Assembly: GCA_001574975.1 (NCBI GenBank)
Contig: KQ965736.1
Location: 65,725-129,724, forward strand
Length of the DNA: 64,000 nt
Source of the DNA: Gonapodya prolifera JEL478
Lineage: Eukaryota; Monoblepharomycota; Monoblepharidomycetes; Monoblepharidales; Gonapodyaceae
Direction of reading: 5' to 3'
Part shown: positions 46,301-56,780 of the stretch, piece by piece
Layout of the letters: every line of letters begins with the position of its first letter
Numbering within the stretch: position 1 is the stretch's first letter
Notes under the pieces: generated by a model
Told to the model about the DNA's origin: nothing
Seen by the model: only the letters and a program-made list of their open reading frames with translations
Database searches by the model: none
Translations under genes and position numbers: made by a program

Positions 46301-48730
46301 GCCCAATTCGTTGAGTCATCCGTATCGGACTGCTCTGAGAGTCATAGTTGATAATGAGGTCCACTTCACCAATGTCGAGTCCTTCCTCTCCGATACATGT
46401 TGCAACAAGAACATTGTAGTCTCCTGCTTGAAATTTCTCGAGGACCTTGGAAAATAAAATGAATACTTTGAATAAACGAGCGTGACCAAGGGAGTCCAAA
46501 GAGCGAGTTACCTTCATTTGTTCATTTTGGGTCATCCCTTTACTTTTCCTCGCGTTGGATGTGGGTGCTCGTCCAGCGGATTGGCCGCGACTGTCTCGTT
46601 TGCCAGAGCTGCCGCTCTGACCAATGAACACAGATACACGAACTGTGGGCTGCTGGTCCTCCAACGATCGGACAATCTCATCCACAGAACTTCTAATGGT
46701 AGAGAATATAATGACCTTGGAGTCTTGACCACATGTGGTGAAATGCTCGCGCACGATTTGCGAAACTTTCGTTAGTTTCGGGTGGCCCATAAATCCCGGT
46801 TGTGCAACCAACGAGTTCAGGTTATCAATAAGCTGAGTGAAATCAGCCGAGTTGACCAGGTCTCTCCGCGCCTTTGTGACATATTTGTCCGAGTTGTTGG
46901 TCTCCTCCTGCCACCTCAACAGATCCGCGCGGCAGGTCCCAACTCCGAATTGAAGCAAGTTTTGGAGGGCGTGCGAAAGAGAAATAGCGTTACCGAAATC
47001 GGCTTCGATGGCGTGTGCTTGCGCTGTGGGTAAGGTGGGTTTCACTTGGGGCCGCCAGGTCTTATCGCGATGCTGAAGCAGTGCGGCAGGTGCGACAGAC
47101 TCGGAGCTCCTGGTTGGGAGAAAATATGTCATTGACATTGCAAGCGGACTCAGGCAGAAACGGGGAAGAAACACACTGACCTCGTATGAAACGCCTTATT
47201 CCTGGTCAGTCGTGCAATGATGGGGTCCAGAAGTTTCACCAGAAGACCTTTCACTGCCGCCACGATCTCGTCCTCCTTCGTCACAATGATTTCCTTCTTA
47301 CGGTCCTGCACATACGGAGCGACGTCTGGGTGAGCCTCGCTCCGGATCTCGGCGGCGGAAATCAGCAAGTTCGTGATCACAGATTGGACCGCTTGCTGCG
47401 AGGATCCAGGAGTGGCGGAAAGAGCAAGGACCCGAAATTGAGGATTGCGTCGATACAGAAGTTTGATGATCTAAAGAAATGTACGGTGGTGGAATCCCAG
47501 GGAGTACCAGGTGAGTTCGACACCGGCGGAATGCGGACAAAGACGTGTGCGCCTCACCTCACAATACGAGTAGTTTCCCGTTGCTCTGTGAGCTTCATCA
47601 AACACGAGCAGGGAAAAAGATTCCGCCGGCGCAGTGGAAGATTTGAGATCGTTCTCAAACGTTTGAGGAGTGCAGAAGACTCTGAGTCAATGGAGGAACA
47701 AAAGCGGCGATGAGGGTTACTTTTTTTCTTCTTTTGGAAAGTGGAACTCAGAAACGCACAGTCGCTTTGCTCTCCAAGCGAGCGCCCGTTGCGGAGGAGA
47801 CATTTGCCCAGTCATATCCACTGTCCAGGATACAGGCATTCCCACACTCCTCCAGACCGACTCCATTTGTTGCGCGACGAGAGGTTTCGTTGGGACCATA
47901 AACACTGCCCGCGACTTTGGAAACCACCGGAGATGGTTCGAGAGGACAACGGCGGCAATGAATGTTTTCCCAAGGCCCGTGGGAAGGCTCACTAAGGTGT
48001 TTTGAAACAAGGATCTTCGCACAATGTCCAGTTGGTAAGCGCGAACGGGTAGATTGGTGGGGTAAATCCACGTAAGCACCTCATCGGGGTCATGCTGGTG
48101 AGGACGAATGTCAGGAGGCTTAGGAAGACTTTGTGGGACGACATAGGTGGGCGCGGAGCCCCTGCCCGAATCACCTCCGACCATTGTGTTGGACTTCATT
48201 GGAGGAGCAGCACCCGTTTCCCCAAAGGTCCTCCGCGGTCCACCCGTATCGCCCAAAGAGGCCGTTGCCTCAGCAACAGCACGATAGGAACCCCTTCCTT
48301 GGACTGTTTGCGCCGGGTTACCCGTAATGCCAAAGTTGTGAAGGCTGACCTGTCGGGTGGGTTTGGTGTGGTCCGGAGGAGGGTTACGAAGAGGCCCCTT
48401 GAACGGCGCAAGCAGCGTCTGCTCCATTCGAGGCGTCTCCTTGGTCTGGCGATGCAATTGCCGCGGTTGCTCGTCCGTTCCAGCGGGTGTGTAACTGACC
48501 TGCCCTCCAATACGGCGAGCATCGTTGGATCCAGGCAAGCTCCTTCCGCCCGTGTTACCGTTAGAAACTCCAACGGTAGCGCCCAAAAATGCACCTTGAT
48601 TGGGCTTTGATCCTGCGGCATGGTGCTGGTTGACCCATCCACCGTTGAATCCGTTGCTCGAGCGTTCGGGGATTTCGATTTCTGCAAGGGCCTTCAAAAA
48701 CTCCTCATCGTCGTCATCGTCGAACTCCAT
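43357..48730 (-). CDS. MPH1: Mph1/FANCM-type DNA helicase
   Basis: 3'-5' superfamily 2 helicase that remodels replication forks and D-loops and limits crossovers. Seven exons: complement(join(43357..44163,44222..46133,46180..46445,46512..47109,47181..47470,47558..47681,47760..48730)); 4968 nt, 1655 aa. Seen: an acidic start [40 protein letters not shown] just before Walker A ([10 protein letters not shown]); [12 protein letters not shown] (Ia); [16 protein letters not shown] (DEAH); [10 protein letters not shown] (III); then the helical insert typical of this family, and the second RecA domain with [39 protein letters not shown] (V) and [12 protein letters not shown] (VI). The ~900-residue C-terminus is acidic, disordered and longer than in yeast Mph1. 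The ERCC4-like nuclease/HhH region of animal FANCM is not seen. Confidence 0.95.
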
Positions 48731-49012
48731 TCGAGGGAATCGACGTCTGTGGTGGCCGTGCACAGTGCCAACAGGCCACCGACGCCCGACCAAAGCACAC
48801 AGTGAACGAATCGATACATATGAATTTTCGTACTGTCTACTCTGGAAGGTATAGCTATTCGTTTCTCCTTCGATTTTGTTTTGAAATTGTTCTGTTCCAA
48901 GGCCCGTTGGCGGAAAACGCAAGTTTCTCTACAAAGTCCACAGTGAATGATTTGCAAGCTGTGTCGTAGCATCCCTCAGTTCATTTATTGCTGGTGTGTC
49001 TACCAATGAAGA

Positions 49013-51757
49013 ATGGGGTATGAACTACGAGGGGTCGGCCCTGCACATGGACATGTGATGGAACTGCACACACCTTCAGCTCCCATGCCGCCAGGAAAAC
49101 CCAAGCGACCAGCTGCATCACGGAAAACACCGTCCCCTGCTAGGTCTCCGACTCGAGACTTCGCGGCTCAGGTCACCATTCCCTCAAATCATCGCGATAT
49201 TGCCAAGGATGCACCACCTCGCCATTCTGCAATCGCGCCCTCGCGAGCTCCACAGAACGAAACCTTGCTGGAAGCTCTGCGCCTAGGCATACAAGCACTG
49301 CAGCAGCAGGCCATGAAAGAGAATCTGGAAGCGCATAAGAACAACGCTGGAACCCAAGCGGGTGAAAGCGCCTTGTCACCAACCAGGGGCGGCGATGTAA
49401 AGAGAGATAACATTCAGAGTAGCGGAAATACCTTGAAATGGACAGCGGATACAGAGTATCGACAGAATTTTCGAAATTTGACGGAGTTTGGGACGGACAC
49501 TGGTTTGGACAATATCCCAGTCAAGGAACCCAAAGCGTCAACTTCTGCGGGGACCGCCCCAGCTGGGATTCGACGCTCGCAGAGCGAGAGACGACCCAAG
49601 TTGGGGAATGGCGTTGCTCCAACCCACGACGAGCAAACTCCGAGCAAGCCGTTATGGTGGGGTCACCACGAATTCACTCCGGCCCCTGACGCTATACGCG
49701 GCGCGGCACTGCAGTTCTTGAAAGAACGAGAACGGAGGCTTAACCGGGCCGTAGACGCACCAGGGCCAGAAAAGACTCCGTTTGCTGAGCGTGTTCCCGC
49801 AACCGCCCCAGGAGAGCGGCGTTGGATTGGACTCGCGGGGGAGAGAACGAGAGTGGAAGGAGTGAAGGCGAGCTGGAACGGCACGTGGGACGCTTCTGCA
49901 TCGATGAATGGTCCCCAAACCTCCCCAGAAGATGAAGAAACGGGGGCTACCACTACAACCCACCCGGTCCGCGTCGCCGAGGTACAAGACATCAAAACTA
50001 ATGCTGGCTCGCCGAAAGTATCTCGAGGCAACTTTCCTCCCAACTGTCCTCCCCCAACGCCACTTCAACCGGCTTTACGACGATCGAAGAGTGTGGAGGA
50101 TGAAGGTCGAGGGAGGACACGAAACCGTAAACCGCGCCCAGAAGAGATCATTCCCATCACGCGGTATGGAGGCATGGGCATGAACGAAAATGAGGAAGAC
50201 GGCAGAGGTTGGACTGGTGAGTCTTGTGAAAACGCGTAGTACTCCGGGCGAAGTTTCACAATTCTCCGAATAGCAATGTCAGTCCCACAGCGTTCTATCG
50301 ATGAAGCGACACAAACTCTACCCGGAGCGAAAATCGATCCGCGAGTCGACCTCGCACAACCGGTGGACGAGTACGACGCTTCTCGGCCGACAGACCCGTC
50401 CGCCCAATACGATTACGCCCCCGACTTCCGATCGCCATACTCTTCTCCTTCGCGCCCTGTCGCCCACAGCCCGCCGATACGAGACAAACCTCCGGCATGG
50501 GCCCTTTTCTCACGACCAACGACGCCGCCAAACCCTTCTCGTACCAATGCGCGCGGGAGTTCGAACGGCCCTCCAAACCAGACACAAGCACAACCGACTT
50601 TTGACAAAGCTGCGGCGGCGACACCTAAAGCTACGATGTCCGCATCGACTGCTAAAGGCGAGGATCCATCGTTTCCACCGGCATCAGCGGGCAGTCCTCG
50701 CCGTGCAGCGAACGCGATCGGGAACGTCGTCCGACCCGCCGGTCTACCCTCAGAGCGCACGGTGCGTCGCGGGATCGAGTTTACTGAGCCTGCAGCACTG
50801 ATGGAAGAAACCCCCAAAGCCCGGACGACCAAGGTTCTGGATAGTGATTTTGGGTCACTCGGGGAGTCCAAGCGGACATCTCAAACGGCTACAGGCCTTC
50901 GCCCAACCCAACCCAATGATCGACGCAACACCTTGGCATGGGAGGATGTTTCGGCAAAGGTGCACAAGGTGGGGAGGAGCGAGCCATATCGTAACGCGCC
51001 CGAGAAGAACCACGTTGCTGGATTGAATCGTTCCACCGATCGAGACATGGACACTGCGTCGCACGATGGTGATCCCGGTATGACACGAGCACAGTCCGAT
51101 AGCAGGAAAGGCTCCAGAGAGGAGTTGCGACGCGTCATGTCCGAAGGTCGACAGAAGAAACGGGCCGGCGCAGGAACGTTTCTGTTTGTGCCGCTGGACC
51201 GAGACCCTGAGGTGCAGCGCTCGGACGCACCCTTGAGTGAAGTCGCGGATCTTGGGAAGGTGGACCGCAGTCCCCCAACGGGTGGACACAAGGAGCCTCG
51301 TGAGACTCGTGAGACTCGTGGGAGGAACCCGCAACATTCGAATCCTTCCAACCGCCCTACACGCCGAGACGTGTCCAACGGAAGCCGTACCAAGCGGTCT
51401 TCTGACCTTTCCATCGTGGACATTGCCCGGGCACTCTTACGAACGGGGATTGTGGAGAGCGCCAAAGGGTTCTCGAAATGGGCCTCCGTGGAGACCTACG
51501 CTGCTCCTGCTCCTGCTTCCGCTTCTGCTTCTGCTCGGCGTAGAAACGAGGGTGATGGTGAGGTTGATGATGATGATGATGATGAGAGCGTCGGTTCGGG
51601 GGAGAGGATGGAGAGGATTGAGAGCTATTCTGTGGCAGATGGTGACGAACGAGATGATCGGTACGGGATTGAAGCTGAAGAGCCTCTGGAGTTTGAGGCG
51701 GACAGCTTCATGGACGGAGAGTATCGGCACACGGATGAATTGATTAGTGGTGCTTGA
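49013..51757 (+). CDS. Long disordered protein with an MDM1-like TEYxxNF motif
   Basis: Two exons, 49013..50216 and 50274..51757 (57-nt intron, GTGAGT donor); 2688 nt, 895 aa. Almost entirely low complexity: Pro/Ser/Lys/Arg-rich with basic patches (RRSQSERRPK, RRSKSVEDEGRGRTRNRKPR), an acidic Asp run and SVGSGE near the end, and a Pro/Ala/Ser repeat from a pyrimidine-rich microsatellite near 51503-51540. One segment, TEYRQNFRNL followed by IPVKEPK (~residues 147-170), resembles the repeat of MDM1 (TEYKRNF), a centriolar microtubule-binding protein. Another, PLWWGHHEFTPAPDAIRGAA, is the most conserved-looking stretch. In a flagellated fungus a centriole-associated role is attractive, but one short motif is weak evidence. 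A downstream ATG at 49058 (MELHTPSAP) is an alternative start. Confidence 0.6.
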
Positions 51758-51937
51758 TGAATGGGGCGGAGCTACCAAATTTAATGCCTGCTCCTTGCAC
51801 GCTGCTGCACCGCTGTAAATATCGTGATTGAGGGGTTGGGCATCATTATTTTGTTTTTGTACCATTGGTACTGTTTCTTCCATACATTGCACTCTCCGAC
51901 GCTGACGCCCGCCGGCATCATCATCATCCGCCTTACG

Positions 51938-52926
51938 CTACGCCACGGTCAAATCATCCGTGAAGTACAATATCACGCCCGGCACATCCTCCAACTGCTC
52001 CACGAACCCGCACTCGTCCATGCGCTCGCCGTCGTCGCGGACGCCGTTTTCGTCCAGGGTGGCCGACATGTCCAGAACCTGACCGAGGCGTTTCCATGTG
52101 TAGGACTTGGCGTGCGAGTTGTGCAGCCGCGTGTAGCGGTCTTGGATCGCGTTGAGTGGTTCGGGGGGACATACCTGGGAAAGATGAATGGGCGAGGTTT
52201 GGACCGAGCGATGATGCAAAGAAAAAAAAACAGATCAATCCCGAATACGTGAAAAGAACAAGGAGCGATGGTGGAGACATTGAGATTAATCCAGAATCCG
52301 TGAAAGTGGACTTTTCCAAGTTCACTCTCGTCAACCTCTGATGCATGCCCAACCTCGGAGCTCACCTCGATGACGACCTCTTCTCCTGTAAGAGCGTTGA
52401 GTATCCGGAGCTTTCGGGTTCTTTTGCACAATCGGCCGACTTTGTAATTCTCCCTCGCTTCCTGCCACCACGGCTTCGATATCGAATCAATATCAAAGTC
52501 ACTCCGTGGTGCGTCGGGCGGAATGTGGAGAAACCGCCCGTGAGGTGTGTGGTATGTTGTTAGGTTGGTGGTTGGAGATACACAGAGGCGAGGCTGACGA
52601 CATCACGGTTGGGTAAGGTATGCGTAGAGGGACCCATTTCGACGTGGGAGAGTAACCCACATCACCAGTTTCATTATCGAACCAGTCTGAGATGTCAGAT
52701 CCGGCATTCATTAAGATTGGAACCAGGAGAGGGTCTCCTTGATGTGCGCCAAAAATTCGGCGATTTGCATCACTGAGGAAGCAAGGATGGACAAACCTTT
52801 ATGCCGTTGGAGGATGGGCGTAATGTCGTATACATCTCCAAGCCAAGATAGCCAGCAATCGTCGAGACAATTGTGGTCTGCAAGCTCTGGGGTCGCGGTG
52901 GTGAGGGGTTTCCAGGTTTGATGCAT
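51938..52926 (-). CDS. CYB5D1: Cytochrome b5 domain-containing protein 1 (cilium-associated)
   Basis: Exons: complement(join(51938..52174,52366..52593,52661..52926)), about 244 aa. Seen: a cytochrome b5-like opening ADHNCLDDCWLSWLGDVYDI followed by DPLLVPILMNAGSDISDWFD (the family's second haem-ligand region, normally HWFD, here DWFD), then YHTPHGRFLHIPPDAPRSD and PWWQEARENYKVGRL, and the ubiquitin-like end SYTWKRLGQVLDM to LDENGVRDDGERMDE and ILYFTDDLTV. Order and spacing match the vertebrate protein throughout. The exon 1 frame changes by one base near 52772, between HKGLSILASS and DANRRIFGAH; no intron explains it. Histidine ligands expected of a haem b5 are therefore not both evident: the first HPGG motif is absent, as in this family. 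Known members localise to cilia; presence here points to a flagellated organism. Confidence 0.88.
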
Positions 52927-53292
52927 CTTGCAAAGCAGATCAACGAACCATTGAGAGAAATGTACTTTTCCTTCTTCTTGTCGCTGTCTCTCTCCATCTC
53001 TAGATCGGCTGAAATGATTGCTGCGGCTTTTGCGAAGTGCGAAGACGTGCAAAGACCGCCACACACGGGCACCGCAGGGTGAGCAAGAGCGCGACCATCG
53101 TTAGCGAAGGCAGCGTAGCCAACAAGATATAGAACAAGGTGAGCCATGCGTGGATGGAACGGTGCCTTGCGGGAGTCAAACCTTGATAACGCGGCATGTC
53201 GCCGCTGCCGAATCGGCCGCTCAAACCGCGTTCAAATAGAATCGCGTAACAAGAACGAGTTCAATCGCACTCGCTCAGCGCATCAACCGGCG
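52927..53292. other. Divergent promoter region
   Basis: About 365 bases between CYB5D1 (minus) and the sterol-desaturase-family gene (plus). Both 5' ends face each other here; no gene or repeat seen. Confidence 0.45.
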
Positions 53293-54549
53293 ATGAACTC
53301 CTCTTCATCTTCTTTTCTCCTTGAACCCACTCTCAAGGCCGCCTCTGGCCTCGTACCGGACGTATCGATCCTCCGCTACTTTGCGCGAGGATCGGAAGCT
53401 TTCGTCGCCGGCGAGACACCGTACAAGTTTGCCCACGTCGTAGATGCGACGAAATACCTCCCCTATGCTTCTTACATCCCCGATTTCCCCGATTGGCTGC
53501 GGAGCGGATGGGAGCACAACATGACAGCGCTTGTTGAGACGGTGGCATCTTACTGCATCCCTCACATTGTCGGCGAATCAGCTTCGAGATGGATCGCAGC
53601 TGCGTTGACGCAAACAATAATTGCTAAAGTGAGTTTGTCGTCGCTCCAGGTTTCCTCACCAACACATCCAACGAACAATTGCGAATCAAGATCGTATTCC
53701 AGCTGACGTTCTGGCCCATTTTTCTCTTCTACCGCGGCGCCGACCACTACGGCTACCTCGACAAATGGAAGACGAACCCGGGCAAGGACAACAACAACAA
53801 GGAAATGGAGAACAAGATCTGGAACAGTGCGTTTCCCTTTCCTTTCTCCCACTTGCCACGAACAAGTATTCACCCCTTGCTCCCGTTAGACTTCTTCCCG
53901 TCCACTCTGTACTCGCTTCCGACCGAAGCGCTGACCTACTGGCTCATCTACTGGTCTCGCGGAGAGTACACCCTGACAGTCGTTCCCCATCCCTCCGAGG
54001 TCATTGCGAAATTCTTGTTCAAATGGTTCTTGACGGATACTCTGTACTACTGGTTCCACCGATGGGAGCACACCAAGGGGGTGTACCAGGTCCGTGTTCT
54101 TTCCCATTGTGATGATTCGTTGTGCTTCGTGGACCCTGACGCGTCTGCCCGCTGTCGTCATAGAAATTGCACAAAGCGCACCATGACATTCGAATCACAA
54201 ATGGTGCGTTGACGTTCAAATTACAAAGCGTCCTTCCTCTATTCTCGACCGCGAATCTCACGTGCGCTCTCAACTCTGTATCCTTGCCCTCCTCTCACAG
54301 TCTACGGCTTTTTCTTCGTTTCGCCACTGGAGCATCACATTCAAGCGCACTTTGGCGTCATAGCCGGCACGATCCTTGCCCACACCGTGGGTCTGGATTT
54401 CTTCACACACCTGGTTTGGATCGCGATTGGACTCGCCGGTGACCTCCACATCCACTGTGGTTGTGAGTAGGACAGTACCTTTGCGATATCTCAATGTGCG
54501 ATTTTCACGTCCAACATTCGGACCCCTCTGTTATCCTCTCCCGCCTTCT

Positions 54550-54625
<76 letters not shown>

Positions 54626-55041
54626 TTGTAGACACGGTCCCCTTCATCCCCTTCAACTGGTTCAACCCGCAATACTTCCACGACTTCCACCACTCCCAGG
54701 TAAGTCTGCTCTGCTCTCAACCTTCCCACCTTGCACCACCCCAACTCCACCGTCCCTCCCCCCTTCACCAGAACGCCGGCAACTACGGCGCCTTCTGCGC
54801 TCTCCCTTACCTATCATGGGACTACTGGATGGGCACGCACGCCAACTGGCTCCGGTACCGTGAAGCTTTGGGTGAAGATTCTGTTCGAATCCACCGAAAC
54901 ACCTGGCCCGGGTTCGCGGTGGAGGGCGATTTGGATAAGGTCAAGAAGGGTAAAGAGTCGTTTGAGGAGAATAAGGACGAGGCGAATTCGGGTGACGGGT
55001 CGGGGTATGCGGTCGCGGGGGCGGTGAAGAAAACAAAGTAA
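53293..55041 (+). CDS. Sterol desaturase / fatty acid hydroxylase family enzyme
   Basis: Membrane di-iron enzyme. Exons 53293..53628, ~53650..53826, 53890..54089, 54164..54203, 54301..54462, 54632..54699, 54772..55041. Seen: transmembrane segments (FQLTFWPIFLFYRGAD, TYWLIYWSRGEYTLTV), and the three histidine boxes: WFHRWEH (HxxxH), KLHKAHHD (HxxHH) and FHDFHHS (HxxHH), with HCGYTVPFIPFNWF and YWMGTHANW as in ERG3 and related C-5/C-4 sterol enzymes. The 40-nt fourth exon carries box 2. The tail is charged and variable. Endoplasmic-reticulum location and a sterol-type substrate follow from the family; I cannot tell C-5 desaturase from C-4 oxidase or cholesterol-25-hydroxylase-like enzymes. The join between exons 1 and 2 (near 53630-53650) is off by one frame. 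The intron 54463..54631 contains a run of 75 C. A truncated copy follows at 55510. Confidence 0.85.
54551..54625. repeat. Homopolymer of 75 C inside an intron
   Basis: Uninterrupted cytosines from 54551 to 54625, inside the fifth intron of the sterol-desaturase-family gene and ending only about six bases before its acceptor (CTTGTAG). It may extend the pyrimidine tract. The exact length is unlikely to be reliable in any sequencing assembly. Confidence 0.95.
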
Positions 55042-55509
55042 ACGTCTCGTCGAGACATCGGGACAGATTTAGCATGTGTTGTTCATTATGTATATCATTG
55101 AAGTGGTTGTTTGTTAGAATTTCGAGCCCGCATCGTTGCGATTGGAATTGCCGACGTGAAAGGGAATCGTACCACCAATGTCACGTGCTCTTTTCGCATT
55201 CGGGCGGAGCAATGTTGGCTTTCATGCTTGGTTTTTCGCCCATTCCAGTTTTGCCAAAACTACTCTGTATTCCTCCTTCTGCGGAAAATTACCTGGAGCT
55301 AGGGTGGCGCACAGCGCTGCATCTGGGCGGGTTAGATTGGGTGTGTTTCCTTGAAAGTCCTGCGATGTCACAGGCATGCATGAGGATGCCGTGGAAGATG
55401 CTCCACAGTCTCTGCAGTACGCTTGAAAGCTCCCCGGCTCAAGGTGCGGTCTGCTCCTCTTGGTGGGGTCGGTCCCATCCCTAACATGAGCACTCTCGTG
55501 TTCATCACC
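55042..55509. other. Spacer between the desaturase gene and its truncated copy
   Basis: About 470 bases with no exon I can support and no clear match to the desaturase first exon. Confidence 0.4.
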
Positions 55510-56035
55510 AACGGCACTCCCGAAGAACCATTGCGAATCAAGATCTCATTCCAGATTACGTTCTGGCCCATTTTTTTTCTCTACCGAGGCGCCGACAACT
55601 ATGGTTATCTCGACGAACCAGGGCAAGTACACAACAAAGAATTGGAGAACAATATTTGGAACAGTGGGGTTGCTTTCTTCCGGTTGTCAACAACAAACAA
55701 TCATCTCTTGTTCCTGGTAGACTTCTTCCCGCGCACTCTGTACTTGCTTCCGACTAAAACCTACTGCCTCATCTACTGGTCTCGCCGCGAATACACCCCG
55801 ACAGTCGTTCCTCATCCCTCCGAGGTCATTGCGAAATTCCTGTTCAAGTGGTTCTTGTCGGATACTCTGTACTACTGGTTCCACCGATGGGAGCACACCA
55901 AGGGGGTTTACCACGTCCGTGGTCTTTCCCATTTCTTCGCCATTTTCCTTCGTAGGCCCTGACGCGTCTGCCGTTGTCATAGAAAGTGCATAAAGTGCAC
56001 CATGACATTCGAATCACAAGTGGTGCGTTGAATTC
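55510..56035 (+). pseudogene. Truncated tandem copy of the sterol-desaturase-family gene
   Basis: Matches exons 2-4 of the adjacent gene in order: PLRIKISFQITFWPIFFLYR and GADNYGYLD (55530-55620), ELENNIWN with its donor, then FFPRTLYLLPTK, EYTPTVVPHPSEVIAKFLFK and DTLYYWFHRWEHTKGVY (55725-55915), then a degraded box 2 (KCTKCTMTFESQ-like; KCHHDIRIT in the intact gene) near 55985-56035. The first exon and everything after box 2 are missing. The flanking intron sequence is also recognisable, so this is a genomic tandem duplication, not a retrocopy. DNA identity is high by eye (short indels, such as a lost 27-nt stretch near KWKTNPGKDNNN), so it is fairly recent. Lacking boxes 2-3, it cannot encode an active enzyme. 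Confidence 0.88.
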
Positions 56036-56780
56036 TTGGCGACGTTAACTGGGAAGGTCGAGTTACCTCGAGGGTCTGTATCATCACATATAGTAGTACA
56101 CGTGTCCCATGCTCCCTCATCACCGAATATATCTAAAGTGCCCTAGAGTTGGGAAGCACTCCTTGTTCCTGATTCTTCGCCAGACCGCCAAGTCACGTGA
56201 AATGGAGCAAGAAGGCTCAAAGGCATTCCACCTGAAGCTCTGACAGAATAAGATCTTGCATCGCCTCTGTACCACAAATCGGCTGTTTTTCTTTCTGTTC
56301 GTGCCGCTGGTCGCGTTTTTTCTCCCGCCGCTTTCCGGGAGATATTGCAAAATTTTTCATCCGGAATGGAAAAAAAGTTTTTGTTGACAAAGAGGACAAG
56401 GTGACCCTCATGACATCACGTGGTCCAAAGCAAGTTTCCATATCCGGCAAGCGACTTCGCGTGATGTTTGTCGCACTTGTCTGCCTGCAACAGATTCCTG
56501 AGATGCCAAGCTGTTCCCCAATCAAACGGCTGCGTTGTGGAAGAGAGCGGGAGAACTTGAAGCGACTTGAATCGACTAGAAGTGACTGAAAGTCAGGGCT
56601 ATGCACAGTTCATCTCCCTAATCTCTCTAGATGCAATGTATGCTAAGAATTAGACACAAGAAGGGGATGGGGGACATTGTTTGTTTACGTCGGATGGTGT
56701 GGGCATCCAAAAACCGCTGAACCCTTACAGTTGCCACAGCACTTTAGAGGCAAAAGTGCGAGACACCGGTGGTCCACATT
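56036..56780. other. Intergenic region
   Basis: About 745 bases between the desaturase fragment and the DUF3712-type gene. A 129-codon minus-strand frame (56217-56606) has no homology or codon signal and is not called. Confidence 0.4.

Noticed and set aside
54505-54768. Frames with a polyproline or polyglycine run
   Set aside because: They only read through the 75-base C homopolymer, which lies within an intron of the desaturase gene.
56217-56606. Minus-strand frame of 129 codons
   Set aside because: No homology, no splice partners and no codon signal in the intergenic region.
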